A stretch of 64,000 bases of DNA from Burkholderia sp. WSM2230 (GCF_000472445.1 NZ_AXAJ01000005.1:186626-250625), one strand, 5' to 3'. Positions 7,696 to 17,757 are shown, counted from the stretch's first letter. Made by a program: numbers and translations. The notes: a model not told the origin generated them from the letters alone.

Positions 7696-9671
7696 CACGC
7701 ATTGAACGACCTTTGGACACGACGCGCCTCGAAGATGAATGGCTGGAGGCGGACGGCTTCGGCGGCTTTGCGTCGGGCACCGTGGGCACGTTGCGCACGC
7801 GCCGTTATCACGCGTTGCTGCTGACGGCCACGCGCGCGCCAGGTGGCCGCATGGTGCTCGTCAACGGCGTGGAAGCATGGCTCGAAGCGGATGGCGAGCG
7901 CTATCCGTTGAGCATGCAACGCTATGAGCCCGACGTGCTGTATCCCGACGTCACTGAGAACCTGCTCGAATTCACCACCGAACCGTGGCCAACGTGGCTC
8001 TTTCAGTTCAATGCGCAAACGCTCGTCACGGCGGAAGTGTTCGTCAGCAAGGCGACGTGCGAAACGCTTTTGCGCTGGCGATGGCAACGTGCGCCAGCCG
8101 TATCGCAAACGGCATCGCAACCTGGCGCGCTAATCCTGAAGGTAAGGCCTTTGCTGTCGGGCCGCGACTACCACGCGCTGCATCACGAAAACGCGGCGTT
8201 CAACTTCAGCGCACAAATCAGCAGCGACGCGAGTTGCGCGAGTTGGCAACCGTACGGCGACGTGCCGCGTATTCACGTCGCGACCAACGGCAGCTACGCG
8301 CACGCGCCCGACTGGTATCGCAACTTCTGCTACGTTCGAGAGCGCGAACGCGGACTCGATTTCAGCGAGGACCTCGCGACGCCCGGCGTGTTCAGCTTCG
8401 ATCTGGCGGATGGCGAAGCGGTGATGATGCTGAGCGTATCCGATACGATCTCTGCGAACGTTTCGGCGGCGAGTCGCGCCGCAACACTCAGCGAAATCGA
8501 ACAGCAGCGCCGCCATGCATTCGGCTCGCGCCTGCAACGTTCCGCCGATGCATACGTCGTGCAGCGTAACGAGGGCCGCACCATACTCGCAGGCTTTCCA
8601 TGGTTCACGGATTGGGGCCGCGATACGTTCATCGCCATGCGCGGCTTACTGATAGCAGCGGGCCGGCTCGACGCCGCCGAAGCGATCCTGCTCGAATGGG
8701 CCGGCACGTTATCCGAGGGCATGCTGCCCAATCGCTTTCCCGATTACGGCGACGCGCCCGAATACAACTCCGTGGATGCATCGCTATGGTTCATTGTCGC
8801 CGTGCATGACTACCTCGCGACAGGTCACGCGGGCGCTGCAACGAGGGCGCGCCTCCAGGCAGCCGCCGAGGCAATCCTCACAGGATATACGCAAGGCACG
8901 CGCTTTAACATCAAGGCATCCACGGAAGACGGCTTGCTCTGTGCTGGCGTCCCCGGCATGCAGCTCACGTGGATGGACGCAAAGGTCGGCGATCGGGTCG
9001 TGACGCCGCGCATCGGCAAGCCGGTGGAAGTGCAGGCACTGTGGATCAACGCATTGCGCATTGCAACAACGTGGAACGCGCAGTGGCAACAACCGGCCGG
9101 GCGAGCGTTGCAAGCATTCCATGAACGTTTCCTCGACCCGTCGACACAAGCGCTTTTCGACAACATCGACGTCGACCATGTGAGCGGCGCGGTGGACTGC
9201 TCGATTCGTCCGAACCAGATTTTTGCGGTGGGCGGCTTGCCGTTTGCGTTGCTCGAAGGCGCGGCGGCGCGCGCGGTGGTCGATCATGTCGAATCGCATT
9301 TGCTGACGCCGCTCGGCTTGCGCACGCTCGCGCCGACGGACCCGGCTTATCGCGGCCGCTACAGCGGCGCGCCGTACGAACGCGATGGCGCCTATCATCA
9401 GGGAACGGTGTGGCCGTGGCTGCTCGGACCGTTCGTCGAAGCGTGGCTGCGCGTGCGCGGTAATACGGACGACGTCCGCAGGCAAGCTCGAACGCGTTTT
9501 CTCGATCCGCTGTATGCGCATCTCGATCACGCCGGGCTCGATCACGTTTCCGAAATCGCGGACGGCGACGCGCCGCACACGCCCGCCGGCACGCCGTTTC
9601 AGGCGTGGTCGCTCGGTGAACTGCTGCGCATCGAGCATCTGCTTGCCGGGTTGGATCGCCACATCGCGTAA
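7692..9671 (+). CDS. Amylo-alpha-1,6-glucosidase (glycogen debranching enzyme type)
   Basis: 659 residues. N-terminal beta-sandwich (GDE_N type; starts with DEWLEADGFGGFASGT) and C-terminal (alpha/alpha)6 barrel with the diagnostic AGFPWFTDWGRDTFIAMRGL, GMLPNRFPDYG, YNSVDASLWFI and HQGTVWPWLLGPF motifs; acidic catalytic residues lie in the WGRD and C-terminal GTVWPW regions. It hydrolyses alpha-1,6 branch points of glycogen-like glucans or related oligosaccharides. It is followed after 51 bp by a GH63-type glucosidase, so the two likely degrade the same glucan. The start overlaps a small leader ORF. Confidence 0.9.
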   Translation: MTRIERPLDTTRLEDEWLEADGFGGFASGTVGTLRTRRYHALLLTATRAPGGRMVLVNGVEAWLEADGERYPLSMQRYEPDVLYPDVTENLLEFTTEPWPTWLFQFNAQTLVTAEVFVSKATCETLLRWRWQRAPAVSQTASQPGALILKVRPLLSGRDYHALHHENAAFNFSAQISSDASCASWQPYGDVPRIHVATNGSYAHAPDWYRNFCYVRERERGLDFSEDLATPGVFSFDLADGEAVMMLSVSDTISANVSAASRAATLSEIEQQRRHAFGSRLQRSADAYVVQRNEGRTILAGFPWFTDWGRDTFIAMRGLLIAAGRLDAAEAILLEWAGTLSEGMLPNRFPDYGDAPEYNSVDASLWFIVAVHDYLATGHAGAATRARLQAAAEAILTGYTQGTRFNIKASTEDGLLCAGVPGMQLTWMDAKVGDRVVTPRIGKPVEVQALWINALRIATTWNAQWQQPAGRALQAFHERFLDPSTQALFDNIDVDHVSGAVDCSIRPNQIFAVGGLPFALLEGAAARAVVDHVESHLLTPLGLRTLAPTDPAYRGRYSGAPYERDGAYHQGTVWPWLLGPFVEAWLRVRGNTDDVRRQARTRFLDPLYAHLDHAGLDHVSEIADGDAPHTPAGTPFQAWSLGELLRIEHLLAGLDRHIA

Positions 9672-9722
9672 ACCGCGCTACGATGTGTGTCCCACCGCCA
9701 AGCCCGACGCAAGGAAGCTGTC

Positions 9723-12566
9723 ATGCCACCGCTGCGCGCTGCGAATCTGTTCGCCACCACTGAAGGTTCACGTCTGCATTCGGCGGATTGTGCTCACTGG
9801 CAGCGCTGGGGCCCGTATCTCAGCGAGCGTCAGTGGGGCACGGTGCGCGAGGACTACAGCGCAAACGGCACTGCGTGGGAGTACTTTCCGCACGATCATG
9901 CGCGTAGCCGCGCGTACCGCTGGGGCGAAGACGGCATTGCCGGTTTCGGCGACGACACACTGAGCTGGTGTGTGTCGCTAGCGCTGTGGAACCGCAAGGA
10001 CCCGATCCTGAAAGAGCGGCTCTTTGGTCTCACGAATTCGCAGGGCAATCACGGTGAAGACGTGAAGGAGCTGTACTTCTATCTCGACGGCACGCCGACG
10101 CATTCGTACATGCGCATGCTCTACAAGTACCCCCACGGCGCTTATCCGTATCAGGATCTGATCGAGGAAAACGCGCGGCGCGGGGGCGACATGCCGGAGT
10201 ACGAAATTCTCGATACCGGCGTGTTCGACGATTTGCGCTACTTCGACGTGCAGGTCGAATACGCGAAGCACGCGCCAGACGACATCGTGATGCGCGTGAC
10301 AATCGAGAATCGCGCGGACGAGTCCGCATCGATCGATGTGCTGCCGCAGATCTGGGCGCGCAATTCGTGGTCGTGGAAAGAGAACACCGAGAAGCCGTCG
10401 CTTGTCGCGAGCACCGACCATGACGGCAACGCGCAATTGATCGGGCATCAGCGTGGACATGCGCCGATTGTCGTAACAGCGTGGTCGAACGACGCGCCGC
10501 AAATCACATGGCTCTTCTGCGAGAACGACACCAATGTGAAGCGCCTCTACAACATGGAAGCGCAAGGGCCCTTCAAGGACGGCTTTAACGATTACCTCGT
10601 GCATGACGATCAGCAAGCGGTGCGTCGCGATCGCGGCACGAAGGCCGGCGCGCATGCGCCGATCGAACTCGGTCCGCATGGGCGCGCGGTGGTGTACATG
10701 CGCTGGCGCCCCGAGGCGAGTCCTGACGAAGTGCCGCTCGACGCCGACGCGCTCTTTGCAAAGCGTATCGCGGAAGCCGACGAATTCTACGGCGCGCTGC
10801 AACGCGACATGGACGACCCGGACGCGCGCCTCGTGCAGCGCCAGGCGCTCGCGGGCATGCTGTGGTCCAAACAGTATTACCGGTACGACGTGCACCGCTG
10901 GATGGAGGGCGACCCGTTGCAGCCTGTACCGCCGGCCGCGCGCAAACGTGGCCGCAACGCGGACTGGATGCACTTGTGCAACGCGGACATCGTGTCGATG
11001 CCGGACAAGTGGGAGTACCCGTGGTACGCGTCGTGGGATCTCGCGTTTCATGCGGCGGCGTTCGCGTTGATCGACCCGGCGTTTGCGAAACGTCAATTGC
11101 TGCTGTTGGTGAAGGACCGCTATCAGCATCCGAATGGGCAACTGCCCGCGTACGAATGGGCGCTCGGCGACGCCAATCCGCCGGTTCACGCGTGGGCCGC
11201 GTGGCGCGTGTACGAGATTGACCGCGCACTTACCGGCAAGGCCGACCGCGATTTTCTCGAGCTGATTTTTCACAAGCTGCTGCTCAACTTTTCGTGGTGG
11301 GTCAACCGCAAGGACGCCGACGGCCACAACATCTTTCAGGGCGGCTTTCTTGGCCTCGACAACGTGGGCATTTTCGACCGTTCGTCGCCGCTGCCTACCG
11401 GCGGCCACATCGATCAGGCCGACGGCACCGCGTGGATGGCCGCCTACGCGCTCGACCTCATGCGTATCGCGCTGGAGCTTGCGTATGCGAACCATGTGTT
11501 CGTCGATATCGGCGTGAAGTTTTTCGAGCACTTCCTGTACATCGCGCAAGCCGTGAGTTGCGACGACGGCTGCGATACCGGACTGTGGGACAGCGAGGAC
11601 GAGTTCTTCTACGACAAGCTGCGCCTGCCCGATGGAACCAGCCTTCCAATGCGCGTGCGTTCGATTGTCGGACTCATTCCACTATTCGCGGTACACGTGC
11701 TCGAAGAGCGCCTGCATGGCGAATTGCCTGGACTGCGCGACCGGCTCGTGTGGTTCCTCAAGCATCGGCCGGACCTTGCGAAGCTGGTCTCGCGCTGGAA
11801 CGAGCCCGGCAAGGGCAATGCACTGCTGCTATCCGTCTTGCGCGGACATCGGATGAAAGCGCTGCTGCGGCGTGCGCTCGACGAAAGCGAGTTTCTCTCC
11901 GATCATGGCGTGCGCGCGCTGTCGCGCTGCCACCGCGATCACCCGTTTGTGTTCAATCACAATGGCAACAGCTTCACGGTCAAATATCTGCCGGCGGAAT
12001 CGGACACCCGCGTGTTCGGCGGCAATTCCAACTGGCGCGGTCCGGTGTGGATGCCCGTCAACTATCTGTTGATCGAATCGCTCTATGAATTTCACCGCTA
12101 CTACGGCGACGAATTTCGCGTCGAATATCCGACAGGCTCGGGACAGAAATTCTCATTGTGCGAAATTGCCGACGAACTCGCGCGCCGCGCCACGACACTG
12201 TTCCTCAAGGACAGGAATGGCGAGCGTCCGGTAATGGGCGCATACCCGCTGCTGCAAGCGGACCCGCGCTCCAGCGACCTGATTCTGTTCCATGAATACT
12301 TTCACGGCGACAACGGACGCGGCGTGGGTGCCTCGCATCAAACGGGTTGGACGGGGCTCGTCGCATTGTTGCTGCAACCGCGTGAGATGGCCGCGTCGGG
12401 CAGCGTGCCGCTCGCGGGCGAGCCGGGGCGCGCACCGATTCCAATGGCGCCGTCCACTCCGGCGCGGCCCACGGAGCCAACGCGCGAGCCAACGCGCGAG
12501 CCCGCGCTCGAGCCAGCGGCTGAGCACGAGGCGGCCTCCGCATTGGCGAGTAGTCCGGTGAAATAG
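9723..12566 (+). CDS. GH63-type alpha-glucosidase (MGH1-like)
   Basis: 947 residues from ATG 9723, chosen because AAGGA sits eight bases upstream; an upstream GTG at 9687 has none. Large bacterial protein with a GH63/MGH-like (alpha/alpha)6 catalytic barrel: NSQGNHGEDVKELYFY, SKQYYRYDVHRWMEGD, YPWYASWDLAFHAAAFAL, LPAYEWALGDANPPVHAWA and NSNWRGPVWMPVNYLL. These match glucosidases acting on glucosylglycerate, mannosylglycerate or short glucans. The last ~60 residues are a Pro/Glu/Thr tail with an imperfect EPTREPTREPALEP repeat, likely unstructured. The gene shares direction with the debranching enzyme and zwf, consistent with a carbohydrate-turnover operon. Confidence 0.85.
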   Translation: MPPLRAANLFATTEGSRLHSADCAHWQRWGPYLSERQWGTVREDYSANGTAWEYFPHDHARSRAYRWGEDGIAGFGDDTLSWCVSLALWNRKDPILKERLFGLTNSQGNHGEDVKELYFYLDGTPTHSYMRMLYKYPHGAYPYQDLIEENARRGGDMPEYEILDTGVFDDLRYFDVQVEYAKHAPDDIVMRVTIENRADESASIDVLPQIWARNSWSWKENTEKPSLVASTDHDGNAQLIGHQRGHAPIVVTAWSNDAPQITWLFCENDTNVKRLYNMEAQGPFKDGFNDYLVHDDQQAVRRDRGTKAGAHAPIELGPHGRAVVYMRWRPEASPDEVPLDADALFAKRIAEADEFYGALQRDMDDPDARLVQRQALAGMLWSKQYYRYDVHRWMEGDPLQPVPPAARKRGRNADWMHLCNADIVSMPDKWEYPWYASWDLAFHAAAFALIDPAFAKRQLLLLVKDRYQHPNGQLPAYEWALGDANPPVHAWAAWRVYEIDRALTGKADRDFLELIFHKLLLNFSWWVNRKDADGHNIFQGGFLGLDNVGIFDRSSPLPTGGHIDQADGTAWMAAYALDLMRIALELAYANHVFVDIGVKFFEHFLYIAQAVSCDDGCDTGLWDSEDEFFYDKLRLPDGTSLPMRVRSIVGLIPLFAVHVLEERLHGELPGLRDRLVWFLKHRPDLAKLVSRWNEPGKGNALLLSVLRGHRMKALLRRALDESEFLSDHGVRALSRCHRDHPFVFNHNGNSFTVKYLPAESDTRVFGGNSNWRGPVWMPVNYLLIESLYEFHRYYGDEFRVEYPTGSGQKFSLCEIADELARRATTLFLKDRNGERPVMGAYPLLQADPRSSDLILFHEYFHGDNGRGVGASHQTGWTGLVALLLQPREMAASGSVPLAGEPGRAPIPMAPSTPARPTEPTREPTREPALEPAAEHEAASALASSPVK

Positions 12567-12666
12567 AGCTGTATTGTGGTTGAACTGTGTGGGTGCGGGC
12601 GTGGTCTTTCCAGTATTGCCACGTCCGTTTCATTGGCCGTTTCATTGGCTTTTTCAAGTGAATCCC

Positions 12667-14286
12667 ATGTCGACTACACCGAACCCTCAAGCCGCTCATC
12701 CTTCGAAGACAGACGCTAACGGCAATGTTGCCGCGGAGCGCAGTTGCAAAGTGAGTGCGAGTCCGCACGGCGCGCCGGCGTCGCCTGCGGGCAAACGTCC
12801 GGCGCCGCCTTGCACGCTGGTCATTTTCGGCGCGGGCGGCGACCTGACGAAACGCCTTCTCATGCCCGCGCTCTACAACCTCGCGGTTGATGGCCTGCTA
12901 GACGGCGGTATGCAGATTGTCGGCGTGAACCATGGCGAGCGCGAGACGAGCGAGTGGGTCGAAGACCTGCACCAGTCGCTGCAAAAATTTGCCGCCGACA
13001 AAGCGAGCACCTTTCACGCCGGTAAGCTGGATGACAACGCGTGGGGCTGGGTCGCGCAACGCCTCGAATACATGGCCGGCGACTTCGAGACGCCCGACAC
13101 CTTTGCACGTTTGCAGCAGAAGCTCGCTCAGGCACCCGGCGGCAATGTGATTTTCTATCTGGCAGTCGGCTCCCGCTTCTTTAAACCGATCGTCGAGCAT
13201 CTGGGCGATACGGGGTTGCTGAAAGAAGGCGGTGGCTTTCGCCGCGTCGTGATCGAAAAGCCGTTCGGTAGCGACCTCGCATCGGCGCGCGATCTGGACG
13301 CGCACATTCTTTCGTACGCGCAGGAATCGCAGATCTATCGCATCGACCATTTTCTCGGCAAGGACACGGTGCAAAGCATTCTTGCCGTGCGCTTCGCCAA
13401 CGCGCTCTTCGAGCCGGTGTGGCGGCGCGAGTATATCGACAGCGTGCAGATCACGGCGGCCGAAACCATCGGCGTGGAAGGGCGCGGCAAGTTCTACGAG
13501 CAGACCGGCGCCTTCCGTGACATGGTGCCGAACCACCTGTTCCAGCTGCTCGGCATGGTCGCGATGGAGCCGCCCAATTCGTTCGACGCAGAAGCGGTGC
13601 GCGACAAGAAAGCCGAAATTTTCGACGCCATCTTGCCGCTCACACCGAACGACGTCGTTTTCGGTCAATATGAAAAGGGCCCTGCGGGCGTGGCTTATCG
13701 CGAGGAGCCCGATGTCGCGCCGGACAGCAACACGGAAACGTATGCCGCCGCGCGCGTGTTCATCGAAAACTGGCGCTGGGCCGGCGTGCCTTTCTACTTG
13801 CGCACAGGCAAGCGGCTTGCCGCGCGGCGCACGGAAATCTCCGTGCAACTCAAGCCCGTGCCGTTCCGCCTGTTTCGCGACACGCCGGTCGACGCACTCA
13901 CGCCGAATGTGCTGACTTTGCGTATCGATCCCGCGCATGGCACGAGCTTCGACTTCAACGTCAAGACGCCGGGTCCGGTGATGCAGATTGGCCCGGTGCA
14001 GTCTTCATTCGACTATGGCGACTTTTTCGCGGAGCGGGCGAACGTCGGCTATGAAACGCTGCTCTACGACTGCATGCTCGGCGACGAGACACTGTTTCAG
14101 CGCGCCGACAGCATAGAAGCGGGCTGGTGCGCGGTCGACGACGTCCTGCATCCAGAAACCGGTGGCGCGATTGCAGTGCACGGCTATGCTGCCGGCAGTG
14201 AAGGGCCTGTGGAAGCCGATGCACTCCTCGCACGCGACGGCCGCGCATGGCGGCCATTGGTCACCAACCCAGTCGAGAAGAAGTGA
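12667..14286 (+). CDS. zwf: Glucose-6-phosphate 1-dehydrogenase
   Basis: 539 residues from ATG 12667. Converts glucose 6-phosphate to 6-phosphogluconolactone with NAD(P)+, the entry to the oxidative pentose phosphate and Entner-Doudoroff routes. The nucleotide-binding motif is FGAGGDLTKRLL (G-A-x-G-D-L), followed by VIEKPFGSD and the active-site peptide RIDHFLGKD, then the C-terminal RADSIEAGW. A Ser/Ala-rich extension of about 50 residues precedes the fold, slightly longer than usual for the family. Its end abuts or overlaps the polyphosphate glucokinase gene, so kinase and dehydrogenase are probably translated together. Confidence 0.96.
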   Translation: MSTTPNPQAAHPSKTDANGNVAAERSCKVSASPHGAPASPAGKRPAPPCTLVIFGAGGDLTKRLLMPALYNLAVDGLLDGGMQIVGVNHGERETSEWVEDLHQSLQKFAADKASTFHAGKLDDNAWGWVAQRLEYMAGDFETPDTFARLQQKLAQAPGGNVIFYLAVGSRFFKPIVEHLGDTGLLKEGGGFRRVVIEKPFGSDLASARDLDAHILSYAQESQIYRIDHFLGKDTVQSILAVRFANALFEPVWRREYIDSVQITAAETIGVEGRGKFYEQTGAFRDMVPNHLFQLLGMVAMEPPNSFDAEAVRDKKAEIFDAILPLTPNDVVFGQYEKGPAGVAYREEPDVAPDSNTETYAAARVFIENWRWAGVPFYLRTGKRLAARRTEISVQLKPVPFRLFRDTPVDALTPNVLTLRIDPAHGTSFDFNVKTPGPVMQIGPVQSSFDYGDFFAERANVGYETLLYDCMLGDETLFQRADSIEAGWCAVDDVLHPETGGAIAVHGYAAGSEGPVEADALLARDGRAWRPLVTNPVEKK

Positions 14287-15122
14287 AAGCCCTGAGCATA
14301 ACCACACCAACGGGGGTAACCGTGGCGACATCCAAAGATAAGGCAGCAACCAGTAACGAAAGGATTCTTGCAATCGACGTTGGCGGCACCGGCTTGAAAG
14401 CGGCCATCATCAACGCAAACGGTGAGATGCAAACCGAGCGCGTACGCGTGGCGACGCCGCACCCTTGCACGCCGGAGCAACTGGTCGATGCGTTGGCCAC
14501 ACTCGTCGAGCCGCTCATCGCAAAGGCGCCCGCACAGTTGATGTCGATCGGCTTTCCCGGCGTGGTCCGCAACAACGTCATTCTGACGGCGCCGCATTTC
14601 GGCGTGGAAGGCTGGCGCAACTTTGCGCTTGCCGACCTGCTCGCGCAAAAACTCGGCGGCCTGCCTGTGCGCATGATCAACGACGCCGAAATGCAGGGCT
14701 TCGCTGCAATAGAAGGCAAGGGAATCGAATTCGTGCTGACGCTCGGCACTGGAGCCGGCACGGCGCTCTTTCGCGACGGCGAACTGATGCCTCATCTCGA
14801 ACTCGCGCATCATCCGGTCAGCAAGAAGGGCGTGGCCTATGACGAGTACATCGGCGAAGCGGCGCGCGAGAAAGCCGGGAATAAACGCTGGAACCGGCGT
14901 GTTCACAAGGTGATCGGCATTCTCGAATCGCTCGTGAACTACGACCGGCTGTGGATCGGCGGCGGCAATGCAGCGCGCCTCCAATTCGATTTGCCCGCGA
15001 ACGTGGCGACCGTTTCGAACGACGCGGGCATTGAAGGCGGGGCGCGGCTGTGGCATCCGCGGTCGGTGCGCGAAACGCGGCAGTTACCCGAAGCGAATGC
15101 ACGCACGGGCAAGTTCAAATAG
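14283..15122 (+). CDS. ppgK: Polyphosphate glucokinase (ROK family)
   Basis: Phosphorylates glucose using inorganic polyphosphate (and perhaps ATP). ROK phosphate-1 motif DVGGTGLKAA, phosphate-2 like LTLGTGAGTALF, the sugar-binding NDAEMQG and YDEYIGEAAREKAG. It lacks the Cys-rich zinc motif of standard ROK kinases, as polyphosphate glucokinases do. Start is uncertain: GTG 14283 overlaps the zwf stop (GTGA), ATG 14247 would overlap zwf by 40 bp, and GTG 14322 follows a GGGGG run; all give the same conserved core. Placed with zwf, it would feed glucose from the two upstream glycosidases into oxidation. Confidence 0.88.
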   Translation: MKALSITTPTGVTVATSKDKAATSNERILAIDVGGTGLKAAIINANGEMQTERVRVATPHPCTPEQLVDALATLVEPLIAKAPAQLMSIGFPGVVRNNVILTAPHFGVEGWRNFALADLLAQKLGGLPVRMINDAEMQGFAAIEGKGIEFVLTLGTGAGTALFRDGELMPHLELAHHPVSKKGVAYDEYIGEAAREKAGNKRWNRRVHKVIGILESLVNYDRLWIGGGNAARLQFDLPANVATVSNDAGIEGGARLWHPRSVRETRQLPEANARTGKFK

Positions 15123-15157
15123 ACCTCGACTGGCAGCGATAGCTGGAGCAAAGCATC

Positions 15158-15727
15158 ATGATCCGAAGGGCTTACCTTGGCGCGGCATGGCGCCTTGTTT
15201 CCGTGACTGTGGGCGCGTTGCTCGCCCTCGCCGTGACGCATGCTTATGCCGCCGAGGCGTTCACGTTGACATCGCCTGGTCTGGCCGATGGCGGCACATT
15301 GCAATCGACGCACGCGGCCAGTGCCAACAATTGCGGCGGCGGCAACGTGTCGCCCGCGCTGCAATGGCGCAACGCGCCCGCGGGCACGAAGAGCTACGCC
15401 GTGACGATCTTCGACCCCGATGGCGCAAAGGGCCTTGGCATCGTGCATTGGGTGCTGTATGGCATTGCGCCTTCGGTTACCGCACTGGGCGCGGGTGCCG
15501 CGCCGCCTTCTGGCAGCGTCGCGGGAACCAACCGGACCGGCGGCCAAGGCTATTACGGGCCGTGCCCGCCGGTCGGCGACGTGCCGCATCACTATGTCGT
15601 GCAGGTGTATGCGCTCGATCTCGCGCCGGATGCGCTACCAGCCGGCCTCACCAGAGACGCGTTGCTGGCCGCGATGAAGGATCATGTGATTGCGGCCACC
15701 AGCACGGTGCTCAGATACGGGCGATGA
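15158..15727 (+). CDS. Exported PEBP/YbhB-YbcL family protein
   Basis: 189 residues with an N-terminal signal peptide (hydrophobic LVSVTVGALLALAVTHAYA, cleavage after AYA), so probably periplasmic. The mature domain is a phosphatidylethanolamine-binding-protein fold of the bacterial Raf-kinase-inhibitor-like type: NVSPALQWRNAPAGTKSYAVT, IFDPDGAKGLGIVHWVLY (the D-P-D and HW ligand-site residues), YYGPCPPVGDVPHHYVV and a C-terminal helix. The biochemical function of this family in bacteria is poorly defined; small anionic ligands are bound by homologues. Confidence 0.9.
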   Translation: MIRRAYLGAAWRLVSVTVGALLALAVTHAYAAEAFTLTSPGLADGGTLQSTHAASANNCGGGNVSPALQWRNAPAGTKSYAVTIFDPDGAKGLGIVHWVLYGIAPSVTALGAGAAPPSGSVAGTNRTGGQGYYGPCPPVGDVPHHYVVQVYALDLAPDALPAGLTRDALLAAMKDHVIAATSTVLRYGR

Positions 15728-15776
15728 CCGCGGCACGTTGCGTCGCGCCCAGTCGCCATGCACTGCGGTGCGGCAA

Positions 15777-16772
15777 TCAGCGCGCCGCGTCGCCCCAACG
15801 GTATTCGACGCTGGCTTCGTCGAGCTGTTCTTTCAGCTCGGCGTCCAGCTCGAATTCGGATGCCGCGAGCGTATCGCTCAGTTGCTCGGCGCGGCTCGCA
15901 CCGATAATCGCCGACGTGATGAGCGGATTCGCGAGCACCCACGCAAGCGACACGCGCGTGAGCGACTCGCCGGTCGGCGCGACAATCGCTTTGAGGCGCT
16001 CGATGGTTTCGAACTCGCGTTGATGCCAGTAGCGCTCCTGATACATCGCACCCGCCTTGCCGACGCTTTCGGTGAAGCGGCCCGACGCGGGCGTTGCATC
16101 GAGCTTGTGCTTGCCGGTCAGCAAGCCGCCCGCCAGCGGGTTATACGGCATCACGGCGAGTTGCTCCTCGGCGGCGAGAGGCAGCAGTTCCCGTTCGATC
16201 TGGCGGAACAGCAGGTTGTATCGCGGCTGCACCGACACGAAGCGCGCCACGCGCAGCACGTCCGCGCGGCCGAGCGCGCGCGCGAGCCGGTACGCAAGAA
16301 AATTCGACACGCCGATATAGCGCGCCTTGCCCGAGCGCACGATCACGTCCAGCGCTTCGAGCGTTTCGTCGAGCGGCGTATTCGCATCGTCGGAATGGAG
16401 TTGATAGAGGTCCACGTAATCGGTGCCGAGGCGCTGCAGCGAGGCGTCGATTGCATCGAGCAGATGCTTGCGCGACGCGCCCTGGTCCCATGCGGAAGGG
16501 CCCATTTTGCCCACTGCCTTGGTCGCGAGAATGAAGCGGTCGCGCTTGCCCTTCAGCCAGCGCCCGACGATTTCCTCCGTGCGTCCCGCAATGTCTTCGC
16601 CGCCACCGAGCGGATAGACGTTGGCCGTATCGATGAAATTCACGCCGGCATCCGCAGCCGTGTCGAGAATGCGGCGCGAAGCGTCTTCTTCGGTTTGCAG
16701 GCCGAAGGTCATGGTGCCAAGGCACAGGCGGGAAACAGTCAGGCCGGTGCGGCCGAATTTGCGGTATTGCAT
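15777..16772 (-). CDS. Aldo/keto reductase
   Basis: 331 residues from ATG 16772, which has CCGGAG seven bases upstream; the frame stays open for 78 further codons upstream but without homology. NADPH-dependent (beta/alpha)8 reductase: start MQYRKFGRTGLTVSRLCLGT, DTANVYPLGG (catalytic Asp and Tyr), ILATKAVG (Lys), DLYQLHSDD (His) and the C-terminal cofactor loop SAIIGASRAEQL. Resembles the YajO/Gcy-type AKRs that reduce aldehydes and ketones broadly. It is divergent from the nitroreductase gene, a common pairing of redox detoxification genes, but a shared regulon is only inferred. Confidence 0.92.
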   Translation of the reverse strand: MQYRKFGRTGLTVSRLCLGTMTFGLQTEEDASRRILDTAADAGVNFIDTANVYPLGGGEDIAGRTEEIVGRWLKGKRDRFILATKAVGKMGPSAWDQGASRKHLLDAIDASLQRLGTDYVDLYQLHSDDANTPLDETLEALDVIVRSGKARYIGVSNFLAYRLARALGRADVLRVARFVSVQPRYNLLFRQIERELLPLAAEEQLAVMPYNPLAGGLLTGKHKLDATPASGRFTESVGKAGAMYQERYWHQREFETIERLKAIVAPTGESLTRVSLAWVLANPLITSAIIGASRAEQLSDTLAASEFELDAELKEQLDEASVEYRWGDAAR

Positions 16773-16969
16773 ACTCAACTCCGGAATTGGACGAAACGAT
16801 TGCGATTGAGAACAGTTCGAAAAGCCTGCAAAGAGGATAAACGCAAAACGATAGTCGCGTTCGCGGGCGCTGCAAGGTGCATTCAAATCGTAAGCTGCAT
16901 GCTTGCCCGAGTGCGGATGGCCGCTCGCGCTAGAATCGTTGCAGTCTATACGTCTGCCGCTCAGGCGGA

Positions 16970-17692
16970 ATGCCAACGATGACACAGCCCACGCACGAAG
17001 CCGCACATCACGCAGCCAACCCGGTTGACGCCGCGCTGCTCACGCGCCGCTCGGTGCGCGCGTTTCTCCCAACGCCGGTGCCGCGCGCCGACATCGAGGC
17101 GATTCTCGAAGTGGCAAGCCGCGCGCCGTCGGGCACGAACACGCAGCCGTGGAAAGTGTATGTGCTGACGGGCGGTTCGCTCGCGCGGCTGTCGCAGGCG
17201 CTGCTTGCGGCGCACGATCATCCGCAGCGCGACGAACTGTATCGCGAGGAATATGCGTACTACCCGCGCGACTGGGTGTCGCCGTATATCGACCGCCGCC
17301 GCAAGATCGGCTGGGATCTGTACGGCCTGCTCGGTATCGGCAGGAGCGACAAGGCGCGCATGCATGAACAGCATGCGCAGAACTACCGCTTCTTCGGTGC
17401 GCCGGTGGGTCTGTTCTTTACCATCGACCGTGTGATGGAACGCGGCAGCTGGCTCGATTACGGCATGTTCCTGCAAGCCATCATGACGGCGGCGCGCGGG
17501 CGCGGCCTCGATACCTGTCCGCAGGCTGCATTCACCCCGTTTCATCGGGTGATCGCCGCGCAGCTCGGGTTCTCGGCTGAGGAGCAATTGGTGTGCGGCA
17601 TGTCGCTCGGTTTCGCGGACGAAAGCGCACCGGTAAACGCGCTTCGCACTGAGCGCGAGCCGGTTGAACGATTCACGCGGTTCCTCGACTGA
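16970..17692 (+). CDS. Nitroreductase family flavoprotein
   Basis: 240 residues. FMN-dependent NAD(P)H oxidoreductase: RRSVRAFLP and ASRAPSGTNTQPWKVYVLTG supply the FMN phosphate and isoalloxazine contacts; LDYGMFLQAIMTAARGRGLDTCPQ and the GMSLGFAD C-terminal segment are family hallmarks. Reduces nitro compounds or quinones. ATG 16979 is an alternative start three codons in. Divergently transcribed from the aldo/keto reductase. Confidence 0.9.
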   Translation: MPTMTQPTHEAAHHAANPVDAALLTRRSVRAFLPTPVPRADIEAILEVASRAPSGTNTQPWKVYVLTGGSLARLSQALLAAHDHPQRDELYREEYAYYPRDWVSPYIDRRRKIGWDLYGLLGIGRSDKARMHEQHAQNYRFFGAPVGLFFTIDRVMERGSWLDYGMFLQAIMTAARGRGLDTCPQAAFTPFHRVIAAQLGFSAEEQLVCGMSLGFADESAPVNALRTEREPVERFTRFLD

Positions 17693-17757
17693 GCCGTCGC
17701 CATCAAACGCGCTTGTCTTTCGCGCATGCCCCCACAACCTGCATCGGAGAAAAAATA

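Noticed and set aside
9978..11549. 523-codon minus-strand frame
   Set aside because: Antisense to the GH63 glucosidase, whose sequence is conserved throughout. Composition (Arg/His/Val) is typical of a shadow frame in high-G+C DNA.
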